Shown here: positions 49,429-60,300 of the stretch, piece by piece
Position numbering within the stretch: position 1 is the stretch's first letter
How the letters are laid out: the number at the start of each line of letters is the position of its first letter
DNA from: a bacterium
GTDB taxonomy: Bacteria > Lernaellota > Lernaellaia > JACKCT01
Length of the DNA: 64,000 nucleotides
Assembly (NCBI GenBank): GCA_019912885.1
Contig: JAIOHV010000169.1
Coordinates: 1-64,000 of the forward strand
Direction of reading: 5' to 3'
Program-made: the position numbers and the translations under genes
Notes under the pieces: generated by a model
The model's database searches: none
Told to the model about the DNA's origin: nothing
The model's input: only the letters and a program-made list of their open reading frames with translations

Positions 49429-49850
49429 CAATTTTCTGAGCCTCGCCGCAAATTTTTGATGATTGGCGAGCGAGCTTGCGAAAATCGCGTTTGCGCGTGC
49501 CACGCCCGAAACCAAATATAGCGTCAACTTCCTTGAAAATATTGAACTTTGCGTCCAATGTCCCGCGATTTTCCACGATCGGTCAAAATTACAAAAAGGC
49601 GACGACGGCGGCATCAGATTTCTGTCACGCGCGTCCTGCGGTGCTCCGGCCGGACTCGAACCGCGATTTGTCAGCTTTGGGTGCAACGACCACCGCGACC
49701 TTGAAAAAACGGCGCGCTTTCGATTGCGATCGGGCGCCCGGCCGGTGTAAATGGACGTTCGGTGATTGATCTCCCCTGTCGATGGGGCCCCTAGGTATGC
49801 CAGCGTCCGCGCGTCCATCGCATCGCGCCGGCCGCGCGTTTGGAGGAGCC

Positions 49851-51824
49851 ATGTCCAATTCCAAGACGATCGACTCCATCAGCCTCGAAAACCGTGTCTT
49901 TCCCGTGCCCGAGGGTTTCCGCGACAAGGCGTGGATCAAGACCCGCGAGGACTACGAGACCATGTACCGGCGTTCGATCGAGAACCCGGACGCGTTCTGG
50001 GGCGAAATCGCGGACACCTTCTGGTGGGAAAAGAAATGGAATCGCGTGTCTTTCGGCGATTTTCACAAACCCGAAATCCGATGGTTTGACGGCGGCCGGA
50101 CGAACATCACCGTCAATTGCCTGGACCGCCACCTCGACGCACGCGGCGACCATGTCGCGTACTTCTGGGAGGGCAACGAGCCCGGCGAGGATCGGCGCAT
50201 CACCTACCGCGAGCTGTACGAGGATGTCTGCCGCACCGCGAACGTGCTGCGTGAGCTGGGCGTGAAAAAGGGCGATCGCGTCTCGATCTATCTCCCCATG
50301 ATCCCCGAGCTTGTCGTCGCCGTGCTCGCTTGCGCGCGTATCGGCGCGATTCACAGCGTCGTGTTCGCCGGCTTTTCGGCCGAGTCGCTCAAGGACCGCA
50401 TCCTTGACGCCAACTGTACGTTCGTCATCACCGCGGACGCGGTCATGCGCGGCTCCAAGCCGGTGCTTCTGAAAAAGGAAGCCGACGAGGCGATTCGCCT
50501 GTGTGCCCGCGCGGGGCACGAGGTCAGAACGTGCCTCGTTGTACGTCGCACGGGCGACGCGGTCGACTGGACCGGCGGCCGCGACCGCTGGTGGCACGAT
50601 CTCGTGCCGAAAGCCCCATCCGAATGCGCTCCCGAAATCATGGACGCGGAAGATCCGCTGTTCGTCCTTTACACGTCGGGTTCGACGGGAAAACCCAAGG
50701 GCGCGCTGCACACCATCGGCGGGTACATGATCTTTACGGCGACGACGTTCAAATACGTCTTCGACTACCACGACGGCGATGTTTTCTGGTGCACCGCGGA
50801 CATCGGGTGGGTGACCGGCCACAGCTATATCGTGTACGGCCCGCTCGCGGCCGGCGCGACGAGCGTGATGTTCGAGGGCATTCCCACCTACCCCGCGCCC
50901 GACCGCTTTTGGGAGATTTGCGCGAAGTACAAGGTCAATATTTTCTACACCGCGCCGACGGCGATCCGCGCCATCGCAGCCCAAGGCGCGGACTGGGTGA
51001 AAAAGCACGACCTGTCGAGCCTGCAACTGCTCGGCACGGTGGGCGAGCCGATCAATCCCGAAGCGTGGATGTGGTACTACGAAACGGTGGGGGGCGGGCG
51101 CTGCCCCATCGTCGATACGTGGTGGCAGACGGAGACCGGCGGCATCCTCATCACGCCGCTGCCGGGCATCTGCAATATCAAGCCCGGTAGCGCGCAGATC
51201 CCGTTTTTCGGCGTGGAGCCCGCGGTCATCCGTGACGACGGCTCGGAGGCGGCGGTCAACGAGGGCGGATTCCTCGTCATCCGCCAGGCGTGGCCCGGCC
51301 AGATGCGTACGGTTTACGGCGACCACGAACGATTCAAACAGACGTATTTCTCACAGTACCCGGGCAACTACTTCACGGGCGACGGCGCGCGCCGCGACGC
51401 CGATGGCGACTTCTGGCTCATGGGGCGCATCGACGACGTCCTCAACGTTTCGGGGCATCGCCTGGGGACGGCGGAGGTGGAGTCGGCTCTCGTTTCGCAC
51501 GAGTGGGTCGCGGAGGCCGCGGTCGTGGGGTATCCGCACGAGATCAAGGGACAGGGCGTGTATGCCTACGTGACGCTGAACAAGGGCGTCGAAGGCAACG
51601 ACGACCTGAAAAAAATCCTCGCGACGCACGTGCGCAAGGAGATCGGCGCGATCGCGGTGCCGGACGTCATCCACTTCACGGACGCGCTGCCCAAAACGCG
51701 CTCGGGCAAGATCATGCGCCGCATTCTCAAGAAGATCGCCGCCGGCGACACCGGCAACCTCGGCGACACGACGACGCTCGCCGATCCGAGCGTGGTGGAG
51801 CAGTTGCTGGGTTCGAAAGGCTGA
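49851..51824 (+). CDS. acs: Acetyl-CoA synthetase
   Basis: The 657-residue protein shows the Acs layout: an N-terminal ACAS_N block, then A3 [15 protein letters not shown], a [30 protein letters not shown] block, the A5-type [10 protein letters not shown], a [21 protein letters not shown] hinge and the C-terminal [13 protein letters not shown] with the catalytic and acetylatable Lys at about residue 620. It activates acetate to acetyl-AMP and then acetyl-CoA in the cytosol. The length and motifs are those of true Acs rather than a longer-chain enzyme. The ATG at 49851 has a GGAGGAG just upstream. No acetyltransferase or actP gene is next to it. Confidence 0.95.
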   Translation: MSNSKTIDSISLENRVFPVPEGFRDKAWIKTREDYETMYRRSIENPDAFWGEIADTFWWEKKWNRVSFGDFHKPEIRWFDGGRTNITVNCLDRHLDARGDHVAYFWEGNEPGEDRRITYRELYEDVCRTANVLRELGVKKGDRVSIYLPMIPELVVAVLACARIGAIHSVVFAGFSAESLKDRILDANCTFVITADAVMRGSKPVLLKKEADEAIRLCARAGHEVRTCLVVRRTGDAVDWTGGRDRWWHDLVPKAPSECAPEIMDAEDPLFVLYTSGSTGKPKGALHTIGGYMIFTATTFKYVFDYHDGDVFWCTADIGWVTGHSYIVYGPLAAGATSVMFEGIPTYPAPDRFWEICAKYKVNIFYTAPTAIRAIAAQGADWVKKHDLSSLQLLGTVGEPINPEAWMWYYETVGGGRCPIVDTWWQTETGGILITPLPGICNIKPGSAQIPFFGVEPAVIRDDGSEAAVNEGGFLVIRQAWPGQMRTVYGDHERFKQTYFSQYPGNYFTGDGARRDADGDFWLMGRIDDVLNVSGHRLGTAEVESALVSHEWVAEAAVVGYPHEIKGQGVYAYVTLNKGVEGNDDLKKILATHVRKEIGAIAVPDVIHFTDALPKTRSGKIMRRILKKIAAGDTGNLGDTTTLADPSVVEQLLGSKG

Positions 51825-51924
51825 AACTGCCAATCAACACAAATTCACGAAGGGGACAAAGACATTCGGCTCCTGAGGGTGACAACCCGCCGATTGCCGC
51901 CTGGCGGCGATCGCCGTCCAGAAC

Positions 51925-51954
51925 AAAAGCCCCCGCCGTGACACGGGGGCTTTT
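51925..51954. terminator. Bidirectional terminator between acs and the Spy-like gene
   Basis: AAAAGCCCCCG and CGGGGGCTTTT arms around eight bases, with A- and T-tracts on both sides. It serves both convergent genes. Confidence 0.85.
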
Positions 51955-51960
51955 GCCGCG

Positions 51961-52008
51961 AACTTCCAGCCTTTCGGCTTACCGGCCCTTCAGCCTTTCA
52001 GCCTTTCT
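51961..52008. repeat. TTCAGCCTTTC tandem microrepeat
   Basis: Five CTTTCAGCC- or CTTCCAGCC-type units at the 3' side of the Spy-like gene. The same family recurs in opposite orientation at about 63555-63585. Confidence 0.5.
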
Positions 52009-52010
52009 TC

Positions 52011-52550
52011 TCAATATCCCTCGATGTACGGATCGCCGCCCGGCATTCCGGGCGCCATCCGCGGCGGGCCGCCACGATGCATGCGCTTGTCCAAGCCCCG
52101 CGGATGAGCCGCTTGCAGTTTGTCGATCTGCTCGCGGGTCAGCACCTCGCGTACCTTAACCTCCGTCTCGATGCGTTGCTTGAGAAGCGCTTCCTTCGAC
52201 TTGGCCAGTTCCTCGGCGACCCTCAGGAAGCGGTCCACGTCGAATTCCGGTTCGTCGCGCACGTCGTCGAGGTTTTTCTGCGCCTGTTTTGCCGCCTGGC
52301 GAGCGGCCTGCGCTTTCGCGCGGTGATCGTCGAGAATCGCTTGCAGCCGCGTGACCTGTTCGTCCGTCACGCCGGCTTCCTTGGCCGCTTCAAGGTGATT
52401 GATCGCAAAACGTACATCGGAAAGAACATTGACCTGCGGCGGTCCGTGCCGCTTGCCTTCGAACGGCTGCGCGGACGCGGGGATCGCGATCGCGAGCGCC
52501 AACGCGCAGGCGAGCGCCGTCACCGCCAGAACACCCAACTTTCTTTTCAT
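52011..52550 (-). CDS. Periplasmic Spy/CpxP-family (LTxxQ) protein
   Basis: The 179-residue protein has a signal peptide (KRKLGVLAVTALACALALAIAIPASAQ) and a highly charged helical body with the LTREQ motif near the C-terminus (REVLTREQIDKLQAA), as in Spy/CpxP. The end is Gly/Pro/Met-rich and basic (RMHRGGPPRMAPGMPGG). Spy-type proteins act as ATP-independent periplasmic chaperones, or as negative feedback in envelope stress; related proteins sense metals. The ATG at 52550 has GGAG about eight bases upstream. It is divergent from the S8 protease gene. A link between the two is possible but not shown. Confidence 0.75.
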   Translation of the reverse strand: MKRKLGVLAVTALACALALAIAIPASAQPFEGKRHGPPQVNVLSDVRFAINHLEAAKEAGVTDEQVTRLQAILDDHRAKAQAARQAAKQAQKNLDDVRDEPEFDVDRFLRVAEELAKSKEALLKQRIETEVKVREVLTREQIDKLQAAHPRGLDKRMHRGGPPRMAPGMPGGDPYIEGY

Positions 52551-52835
52551 GGGAAATCTCCTTCGTTGACCCAGGGACCGCTTCCGCGGCGTCACGTTTC
52601 GCCCCATTGGACACCCCTTTGGGGGGCGCGTTCAAGGAAAAAATGAAGGCGAGCAAAGAGAAAAGAGGAAAGAGGAACGCGTCCTGACGCCGCACAGGCC
52701 GGCGCGACCCATCAGAAACATTTCGGAGCGCGAACCTCTTTCCTTTTTTTCTTTCCTCGGGAGTTTTCTCTTTTTTCGCGTGCGATGTTATGCTGCCGCG
52801 CTTTTTTACGACGCTTCCGAACCGGGAGGGAGATG

Positions 52836-54929
52836 ATGAAAAGAACCGTTCTCGCGCTCGCGATCGTGTTTGCGGTCCTCGTCGGCGCGGCTGTCGCCGA
52901 TGACGCGATACGCCTTCGCAACCGCACGCTGACCCCCGCGCCGCTCACCGACGTGCCGGGCACGATCGCCAAACTCGCCGGGCGCCACGCGCTTGTACAA
53001 CTCCACGACGCGCCGAACGCCGAGGAACGCGCGCGGCTTCATGCGGACGGCGTGCGCCTGCTCTCGCCCGTCGGCCCGCGCGCCTTCACGGCGTTTATCG
53101 CTGACGGCGCGCGCCTTTCGATCGCCTCCGAGAAAAACATCCGCCATGCGGGCGCGCTCGAGACAGTCGACAAGATCCACGCTCTTCTCGCCAAAGGCGT
53201 CGTGCGCGAGGTGGAAAATGGGCACGACGACGGCAAGCGCGTGTTCGCCATCGAGACGCACCTGGACGTTTCCGAGGATGCCGGCCGTGCGGTGATCGAA
53301 GGCGCAGGGCTTGAGGTGCTGGAGTCGGTCGCCGTCACGCGGACCTTCATGGCGCGCGGGTTGCCTTCCGCGGCGAATACGCTCGCTCTTGCGGACGAAA
53401 TTCTGTTTGTCGCCGAGGGGCTTCCGCCCCTTGGCCCGAATCTGGATGTCGCCAAGCCGATGGTCGGCGGCGACGTGGCCAACGCGGCGCCCTATTCGGT
53501 AACGGGTGACGGCGTGAGCGTGTTCGTACTCGACGGCGGCACGATCCTGCCGTTTCCGCACGACGACCTGATGGACCGCCAGGTGGTCAACGGTATCCCC
53601 TTCCCGGACATCACCGGCCACGCGCACAACGTATCGTGCATCGTCGGCGGCAACGGATTCCGCTCCGACGGGCTCTACGAAGGCATCGCGCCCGAGGCGT
53701 TCATCGTCTCGTCGTTCGTGCTCCCGCTGTCGATTCCACCGCTGTACAACTCGCCGGGCAACATGAACATCGCGTACAAGAACGCCATCCAGGAGCACGG
53801 CGCGACGGTGTCGAACAATTCCATCGGCGCCAACCTCGCGCGTCTGGGCAACCGCTTTTGCGACATGGAAGGCGATTACGAGGCCACCGCGCGGCTGATC
53901 GACACGCTCGTGCGCGAGGAACACGGGCGCATCTCGATTGTTTGGTCGGTGGGCAACGAGCGCGGCTACGGCGCCTGCGGCACGAACTTCAACACCGTCG
54001 CTCCGCCCGCCACGGCGAAAAACTCCATCGCGGTCGGCGCGCTCGACAAGGAAGACCTGGACATGACTTCGTTCTCGAGCTGGGGCCCGACGGACGATGG
54101 CCGCTTGCGTCCGGACGTGTCCGCGCCGGGTTGCGACAAGGATTTCTCCGGCATCAACGCCTGCTTCCTGTTCAATCAGTACGTCGGATATTGCGGCACG
54201 AGCCAGGCCGGCCCGGTCGTCGCGGGCGGCGTCGCGCTCGTTCAGGAATATTGGCGCCGCGAGGTCGGCGGCGAGGATCCGTGGGCTTCCACCACCAAGG
54301 CGCTTGTCATCCACGGCGCGAAAACGCTGACCGACGGCGACGGCCCAACCTTTCGAGCGGGTTACGGCGCTCTGGACATCCCCCCGACGCTCGACCTCAT
54401 GACGCAGGCCATCATCGTCGAGGACGAACTTGACCAGAGCGGCACGTACACGATCGACCTTGTCGCCGACGGCGGTCCGGCGAAGGCGACGCTGGTGTGG
54501 ACCGATCCACCGGCGACGACCTTCGCGGCCGTGACGCTCGTCAACGATCTGGACCTGGCGATCCGCGAGGGCGACTCGAAGACGCACCTTCCGTGGATTC
54601 TCGATCCGGCGGATCCGAACGCCGACGCGACGCGCGGCGCGAACCACCGCGACCCCGTGGAACAGGTGGAGATCGCGAACCTGGAGGCCGGCACAGCGCT
54701 GAAACTCTACGTCACCGGCACGACGGTCCCCGATGGCCCGCAGCGATTTTCGCTTGTCGTCTCCGGCCTGACCGAAGGGGCGCCCCTGGATGACGACGAC
54801 GCGGACGATGACGACACCGGGGACGACGACGCGACCGACGATGATGACGCCTCGGATGATGACCAGGCGGCCGATGATGACGATGACGATGATGACGACG
54901 ACGACGACGGAGGCTGTTGCGGCTGCTAG
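52836..54929 (+). CDS. Secreted subtilisin-like (S8) serine protease with Asp-rich GCCGC tail
   Basis: The 697-residue protein has a signal peptide and a propeptide-like region of about 200 residues. A subtilisin fold follows, with the catalytic Asp at about 233 (VFVLDGG), His at about 262 (GHAHNVSCIVGG) and Ser at about 456 (GTSQAGPVVAGG). A beta-sandwich domain typical of the proprotein-convertase P domain or C-terminal adhesion domain comes next. The protein ends with an Asp-rich linker of about 40 residues and the residues DGGCCGC. This tail matches that of the Kelch protein at 39631. The start has GGGAGGG six bases upstream. Confidence 0.87.
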   Translation: MKRTVLALAIVFAVLVGAAVADDAIRLRNRTLTPAPLTDVPGTIAKLAGRHALVQLHDAPNAEERARLHADGVRLLSPVGPRAFTAFIADGARLSIASEKNIRHAGALETVDKIHALLAKGVVREVENGHDDGKRVFAIETHLDVSEDAGRAVIEGAGLEVLESVAVTRTFMARGLPSAANTLALADEILFVAEGLPPLGPNLDVAKPMVGGDVANAAPYSVTGDGVSVFVLDGGTILPFPHDDLMDRQVVNGIPFPDITGHAHNVSCIVGGNGFRSDGLYEGIAPEAFIVSSFVLPLSIPPLYNSPGNMNIAYKNAIQEHGATVSNNSIGANLARLGNRFCDMEGDYEATARLIDTLVREEHGRISIVWSVGNERGYGACGTNFNTVAPPATAKNSIAVGALDKEDLDMTSFSSWGPTDDGRLRPDVSAPGCDKDFSGINACFLFNQYVGYCGTSQAGPVVAGGVALVQEYWRREVGGEDPWASTTKALVIHGAKTLTDGDGPTFRAGYGALDIPPTLDLMTQAIIVEDELDQSGTYTIDLVADGGPAKATLVWTDPPATTFAAVTLVNDLDLAIREGDSKTHLPWILDPADPNADATRGANHRDPVEQVEIANLEAGTALKLYVTGTTVPDGPQRFSLVVSGLTEGAPLDDDDADDDDTGDDDATDDDDASDDDQAADDDDDDDDDDDDGGCCGC

Positions 54930-54972
54930 CGAGAAAGGAAACAGGAAATAAGAAAGCAGGAAACAGGAAGTC
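54930..54972. repeat. GAAACAGGAA-type tandem microrepeat
   Basis: Repeated AAGGAAACAGGAAATAAG-type units after the protease gene, related to the TTTCCTATTTCC tracts near 2950 and 55160. Confidence 0.5.
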
Positions 54973-55041
54973 GCGAGAGGCCGTTTACGGGGAACGTTGC
55001 CGTAAGGGGTGGTAGCGCCCATTGTGTTGCCGTCAACGAAA

Positions 55042-55085
55042 AGCGGCCCGCCGAGGTGTTTCGGCGGGCCGCTGATCTTTTTGTT
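55042..55085 (+). terminator. Terminator after the S8 protease gene
   Basis: A 13-base perfect stem (AGCGGCCCGCCGA) around six bases, followed by GATCTTTTTGTTG. Confidence 0.85.
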
Positions 55086-55193
55086 GTTCGTGGCGACGGC
55101 AGCGAAATCCCATCCATCGCGCGCGGATCGACTTCGGACGTTGTGACGAATCTATTTTCTAATTTCTATCTCCTGTTTCCACCGTCCTCTTTC

Positions 55194-55856
55194 CTATTCC
55201 TTGTCCTCATCCTCGTCCGTTTCCTCGTCCTCATCCTCGTCCGTTTCCTCGTCCCAATCTTCGTCGTATGGCTCTTCGTCTTCGTTTTCCTCGGCGGCGA
55301 CATCCTGCGCGACGCCGTAGCCTTCGTTCTCCGAGCGCAGCAGGTCTCGGTCGACCGCTTCGGCCTCCTCTCCGTAGGCGCGCCGGTTTGTCTCGCGGGC
55401 AATGTCGTTGAGCAGGCGATCAGCGGCCTTTTCCTCGTCGAGCGTCTGCCGCAGTAGCTCGGCGGCGCTCGTCATGCCCATCAGCTCCGCCCAGGTGTGC
55501 AGCGTGCCGTAGGTGGCGATCTCGTAGTGTTCCACCTTCTGGCCGGTGACGATGAGGCCCGCGTCGCGCACGGCGGAATCGCCCTTGTCGCGGATGATCG
55601 CGGCGCCCTCTTCCTTGAGCCCCTCGATCGCCGGGCAGGTCTTGCCGCGCGCCGAGACGCCGAGGTCCTTGAAGATACGCTCCAGGCGCTCGACCTGCCC
55701 TTCGGTCTGGCGGCGGTGCGACTCGAACGCGGTGCGAAGGCGTTCGTTGGCCGCGGCCTTGGCCATCTTCGGAAGCGTCTTCAGGATTTCTTTTTCAGCG
55801 TAGTAGATGTCCCGCACCTCGTTCAAAAACAGCTCTTTCAATGTATCGGTCGGCAT
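55194..55856 (-). CDS. DUF892/YciE-type ferritin-like protein with an acidic tail
   Basis: The 220-residue protein has the YciE-family four-helix bundle: TLKELFLNEVRDIYYAEKEILKTLPKMAKAA, ESHRRQTEGQVERLERIFKDL, GQKVEHYEIATYGTLHTWAELMG and LLRQTLDEEKAADRLLNDIA. The acidic and His residues are placed for a di-metal site. The last 45 residues are almost all Glu and Asp, coded by a repeated TCCTCGTCCTCATCC tract. This family is linked to oxidative or osmotic stress but its reaction is not settled. The start at 55856 has an AAGGAGG six bases upstream. Confidence 0.82.
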   Translation of the reverse strand: MPTDTLKELFLNEVRDIYYAEKEILKTLPKMAKAAANERLRTAFESHRRQTEGQVERLERIFKDLGVSARGKTCPAIEGLKEEGAAIIRDKGDSAVRDAGLIVTGQKVEHYEIATYGTLHTWAELMGMTSAAELLRQTLDEEKAADRLLNDIARETNRRAYGEEAEAVDRDLLRSENEGYGVAQDVAAEENEDEEPYDEDWDEETDEDEDEETDEDEDKE

Positions 55857-56077
55857 CGATGACCTCCTTGGGAATGATCGCGGAAACGGTTGGGAGCAAA
55901 AAACCCGGACGCGTTGATTTCCAAAAAACACACTATCGCGCTCAATTCGCTTATGCCGTGAGCGGATTCACCGCTCTCGCTTCGAAAATCTGCCAAAAGG
56001 TGCGCTCACGGAATTTCGTCTGACCCGAATGCGGAAGCCGGTGCGTCGCACGCACCGAACGAGAAGGAGAGCGCGTC

Positions 56078-56926
56078 ATGGACAGCATCGATCTGAAGCA
56101 ACGCGAGCTTTCGAACTGGACGAGCGTCGCGCCCGGGTGGGAAAAATGGGACGAGCTTCTGATGCGAAGCGCGGCGCCCGTCGCGGCGCGCCTTGTCACC
56201 CTGGCGGGGATCGGCCCGAAGCACCGCGTGCTGGATATCGCATCCGGCACGGGCGAACCGGCGCTTACCATCGCGGCGCACGTGGGACCGAACGGCTCGG
56301 TGCTGGCGACGGATTTCGTCGAACCGATGCTCGCGTACGCGCGCGAGAAGGCGCGGCGTCGCGGCCTTGCGAACGTCGTGTTCGATTGCCTGGACGGCGA
56401 GGCGCTGTCGGTGCCGCCGGAGAGCTTCGACGCGGTGACGATCCGCTGGGGCCTCATGTTCATGCCCGATCCGGTCGCGTGCCTTTCGCATTGCCGCGAG
56501 GCGCTCAAGCCCGGCGGACGCATCGCGGTCGCGTGTTGGGCGGAGCCGGAGCGCAACGTTTGGGCCTCGACGCCGGCGATGATCATCCGCGAGCACCTCA
56601 AACTGCCCGCGCCGCCGCCGGACATGCCCGGCATTTTCGCGTTCGGCGACGGGCGGCGGCTTGCGTCGGTTCTCGAAAAGGCGGGATTCACGGACGTGGA
56701 GATCGCCGAACAGCCGGTGCAATGGGGACCGTTCCTGTCCGCGCGGCAGGCGCTCGGCTTTCTTCTGGATCTGGCCGGGCCGATCGCCGCGACTCTCGCG
56801 AAAGCCCCACCGGATAAACTCGACGCGATCCACGAGGACATCGTCTTCGCGTACGAGGAATATCAGACTGACGGCGGCGTCGCGCTTCCGGGCGTGACGT
56901 GGGTGGCGTCGGCGCGGAGGGCGTAA
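56078..56926 (+). CDS. SAM-dependent methyltransferase (UbiE/Methyltransf_11-like)
   Basis: The 282-residue class I methyltransferase has motif I HRVLDIASGTGEP (about 50-62), an acidic ATDFVEPML post-I block, VVFDCLDGEALSVPPESFDAVTIRWGLMFMPDPVACLSHC and a post-III ALKPGGRIAVACWAEP strand. It is cytosolic. The C-terminal part differs from ubiquinone/menaquinone enzymes, so the substrate is open. No quinone, lipid or RNA-modifying gene is adjacent. It stands divergent from the DUF892 gene. Confidence 0.85.
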   Translation: MDSIDLKQRELSNWTSVAPGWEKWDELLMRSAAPVAARLVTLAGIGPKHRVLDIASGTGEPALTIAAHVGPNGSVLATDFVEPMLAYAREKARRRGLANVVFDCLDGEALSVPPESFDAVTIRWGLMFMPDPVACLSHCREALKPGGRIAVACWAEPERNVWASTPAMIIREHLKLPAPPPDMPGIFAFGDGRRLASVLEKAGFTDVEIAEQPVQWGPFLSARQALGFLLDLAGPIAATLAKAPPDKLDAIHEDIVFAYEEYQTDGGVALPGVTWVASARRA

Positions 56927-56929
56927 GCC

Positions 56930-57127
56930 TCAGCGGTCTTTGCGTTCCGGCCTCGCCGCTTCGTCAATGATTGCGTTGATCTCGTAGGGATCCGAGACGG
57001 TTATTTTTTTCATGGCGCGCTGTTGCAACGCGATGTCCTTCTCGCGTGCCTGGCGGCGCAGGGTGGTTTCGCTTTTCGTCGCGCGTTTTTTCCGGCCGCG
57101 CGAGGGCTTTGATCGCTTGTCAGTCAT
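56930..57127 (-). CDS. Small basic protein of unknown function
   Basis: A 65-residue protein with a very basic N-terminal half (KRSKPSRGRKKRATKSETTLRRQAREKD) and a more acidic, helical C-terminal half (ITVSDPYEINAIIDEAARPER). An AAGGAAACG precedes the ATG. It may be a nucleic-acid-associated protein, but no family is recognised. It is convergent with the methyltransferase gene, three bases apart. Confidence 0.45.
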   Translation of the reverse strand: MTDKRSKPSRGRKKRATKSETTLRRQAREKDIALQQRAMKKITVSDPYEINAIIDEAARPERKDR

Positions 57128-57344
57128 GGTTCGTTTCCTTGAGTCATCCACGGCGTGACCCACTGACTCAATAACACGATCCCGCGGCCGGCGAACACAC
57201 CCATTTCGCGGAGCGCGCTTATTGTATCCCGCGATGCCGCTTACGTATTTCCTTCCGCCGAATCGGGCGATTCACCTTGCGCGCGCGGCGCGCGTTCCGC
57301 TACGATGCCATGCTACCCGTGAATAAGGGGAATTGCGTCGTCTG

Positions 57345-60300
57345 ATGCCTGAAAAGTTCGATCTGCTGCTTGCGATGTGTCCGCCCTACGGGCCGGAGTC
57401 GCCGCCGCTTTCGCTGGCGAGCCTGACGGCCTCGGCGCGCGCGGCCGGTTTTTCGGTGACCGTGCGCGACTACAACATCCGGGTCTATCGCGCCGTCGAC
57501 GAAATCGAGCGCGACAACTGGAACATGGACACCAAGACGCAGTGGGTCTGGCCGTCGATGATCGCCTCGACGTGGGAGAAGTACCGCGAATCGCTCGAGG
57601 CGTGTGTGGAGGATCTCATCGCGTCCGAGGCCGACGTTTACGGCTTCTCGGTCCACTCCGACAACCGCAACATGACGCAGGAGATCATCCGCCGCCTCAA
57701 GGCGCGCAAGCCCGAAGCGTTCGTGGTGGTCGGCGGCATGGGCGTGTACGCGCAAAAGGCCGCACGCGTTTTCGAGCAGGCGCTCGTGGACGTTTTCGCG
57801 ATGGGGCCGGAGGGCGAGAACACGCTGATCGAGCTTCTGCGCGCGCGCCGCGAATCCCGGCCGGTCACCGATGTTCCGGGCGTGATGTCCGTCGGCGAAT
57901 ACACCTATTCGGAGATCACGCAGCGCAAGCCGGTGGAGCGGCTCGACGTCTTCCCCTGGCCGACGTTCGAGGACTTCGATCTTTCGCAGTACAAGACGCC
58001 GAACCTGCCCATCGTCACGTCGCGCGGGTGCAAGGCGCACTGCCTGTTCTGCAACGACCGTGTCATCATGGGCCCGCAGCGCAACCGCACGGCGGAAATC
58101 CTGTTCGAGGAGATCAAGCATCACGTCGAGGTGCTCGGCGTGCGCGACTTCTCGTTCAACGATCTTCAGATCAACTACAACATCGAGGAGATCGACCGCT
58201 TCTGTAACATGGTGCGCGAGTGGGGCGAGGAGATTCGCTGGAACGCGAACGCGATCATCTCCGAGGCGCTGCAACCCTCCATCCTCTCGAACCTGCGCTC
58301 GGCCGGATGCCACACGCTGACGCTCGGCGTGGAGTCCGGCTCCGAGGCGATGGTTAAGAAGATGGGCAAGGGCTACAAAATGGCCACCTGCCGCCGCGTG
58401 CTCAAGGACATCCGCGAAGCGGGCATCAACCTTTGGGTCAACATCGTCGTCGGCTTCCCCGGCGAAACCGACCAGACGATCGGCGAGACCATCGAGTTTC
58501 TCGCCGGCAACGCGCAGCTCATCAACGAGGTGTGCGTTTGCAATACGTGCAACCTCATCGAATACAGCATCCTGCACGACAAATTCGAAAAGTTCGGCAT
58601 CGCGACGGCGGAGGACCCCGACTGGTGGGAAGTCTCCTGGCAGACCACCGACGGCGCGAACACGTTTGAAAAACGCATGGAGTGGCTCGGGCAGATCCTC
58701 GACGTGCTGCGCCTGATGGGCACCAAGGTCCGCCAGACGAACTACTACTTCGAAAGCCCGGACGTGGCGCGCAAGAAGGAGTCCGTCGATATCGTGCTTG
58801 GCGTCGCGCCGCCGATCGACGTTTCCGCGCCGCCGTATCAACTGGCGCAAACCTCGTCGTACCTGGCCGCGCGCGGCATCGCGAACGCGGTTGTCGATCT
58901 GAACATCCACGCGTATCGAAAGGCGTCCGCGGATCAGCGCGGATTCTGGGACGCGGGCCGGCGCGACGAGTGGGCGCATCCGGACAACCTGCGCCAGCGC
59001 ATGGAAACGATCGGCCTGGACGCCGCGGCGATGGCCGACCGCCTGCTTGCCCGCAAGTCCAGGGCGATCGCGCTTTATGCCGAGCGCGGAAACAACTATC
59101 TGACGAAAATCATCCTCGAGATGATTCGCGCCAGGGACCCCGAACGCAAGACGATCCTGTTCGGCTCCGTGCCGGGGAGTTTCGTCGAGCGCAGCATCCA
59201 CGCGGACACCGTGTGCGATTACATGGTGACCGGCGAGCCGGAGGAAAGCCTTGCGGATCTGACCGCCCGCATCGTGCGCGGCGATTCGATCGATACGCTG
59301 CGCGGCGTGCGTTATCTGCAACCGGACGGGAACAAGAAGCTGATCCCGCGCGAGCCGATGAAACACCTGGATCTCATGCCCGCGCCGGATTATCGCGAGC
59401 TGCACCCGGTCGATTACGGCGGGCAATACAACATCCGCGCATCGCGCGGCTGCCGGTATCGCTGCGCGCACTGCGGCGATCAGCCGAAGGAAGGTCCCGC
59501 GCGCTATCGCCCCGCGCAGGCGGTGTTTGAGGAGATGCGCGACGCGTTCCGCCGCTTCGACGTCCGCGGATTCCGCTTTCAGGATCTCATCATCAACGGC
59601 AACCCGAAACAGTTGCGCGAGATGTGCGATTTGCTGATCGACGCGAAGATCCCGATCCACTGGCACGCGGATATCGCCCCGACCTCGGAGATGACCGCGG
59701 ACCTGTATCGCAAGATGAAGGCGGCGGGCTGCCGCGCGCTGACGTTCGGCATCGAGTCGCTTTCGGACCGCGTCTTGACGCAGCTTGGCCGCCCGTACAC
59801 CGCGCGGGTCGCGATGGAGAATCTGCGCGACGCGCACGAGGCCGGCATCGAGACGCACGTCAACATCATGGTCGGCGCGCCATGCGAAAAGCAGGAAGAC
59901 TTCTACCGCACCGCACGGCTGCTCAAGCAGGCCGAACCGCATATCGACGTGATCGACACGGTGCTGCCGGTGCGGGTGCTCTCGCGCACCGCGTTCGAAC
60001 TGTTTCCGCAAAAGTACGAGATCATGCTGCCCGACGGCGGGCACGAGCACACCTGGAGCGCGTGCGGGTTCAACAACGAAAACTGGCGCAAGACGCGCGC
60101 GATCGAGATGGCGATCTGGGTCGCCGGGCTCGACGTGGTTTTCAACTACGACTTTTTCGTGCCGCGCTACCACCCGGTGCGCCGCATGGAGGCGCGCGTC
60201 CGCCAGCGAATCCACGACAAGAGCCTCGAGACGGATATCGATGTCGTCATCGTCAACCTGCCGCCGTGGGGTTTCACCAACCCGCCGTGCGGGCCCGCGG

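Larger units (their letters stand above)
49082..49850. other. 769-base stretch without a gene, holding a candidate sRNA
   Basis: No coding region is supported. From left to right: a CTTCCAGACTTCC repeat and GGGCACGGGC-type tract (about 49208-49275), a minus-strand terminator and promoter pair framing a possible sRNA (49304-49428), an AT-richer segment, and a tRNA T-arm-like remnant (about 49641-49665). The last 60 bases are the region before acs. Confidence 0.55.

Noticed and set aside
49641-49740. A tRNA gene on the minus strand
   Set aside because: Only the T-loop and 3' end look right. The T-stem is mismatched and no acceptor, D or anticodon stem can be drawn.
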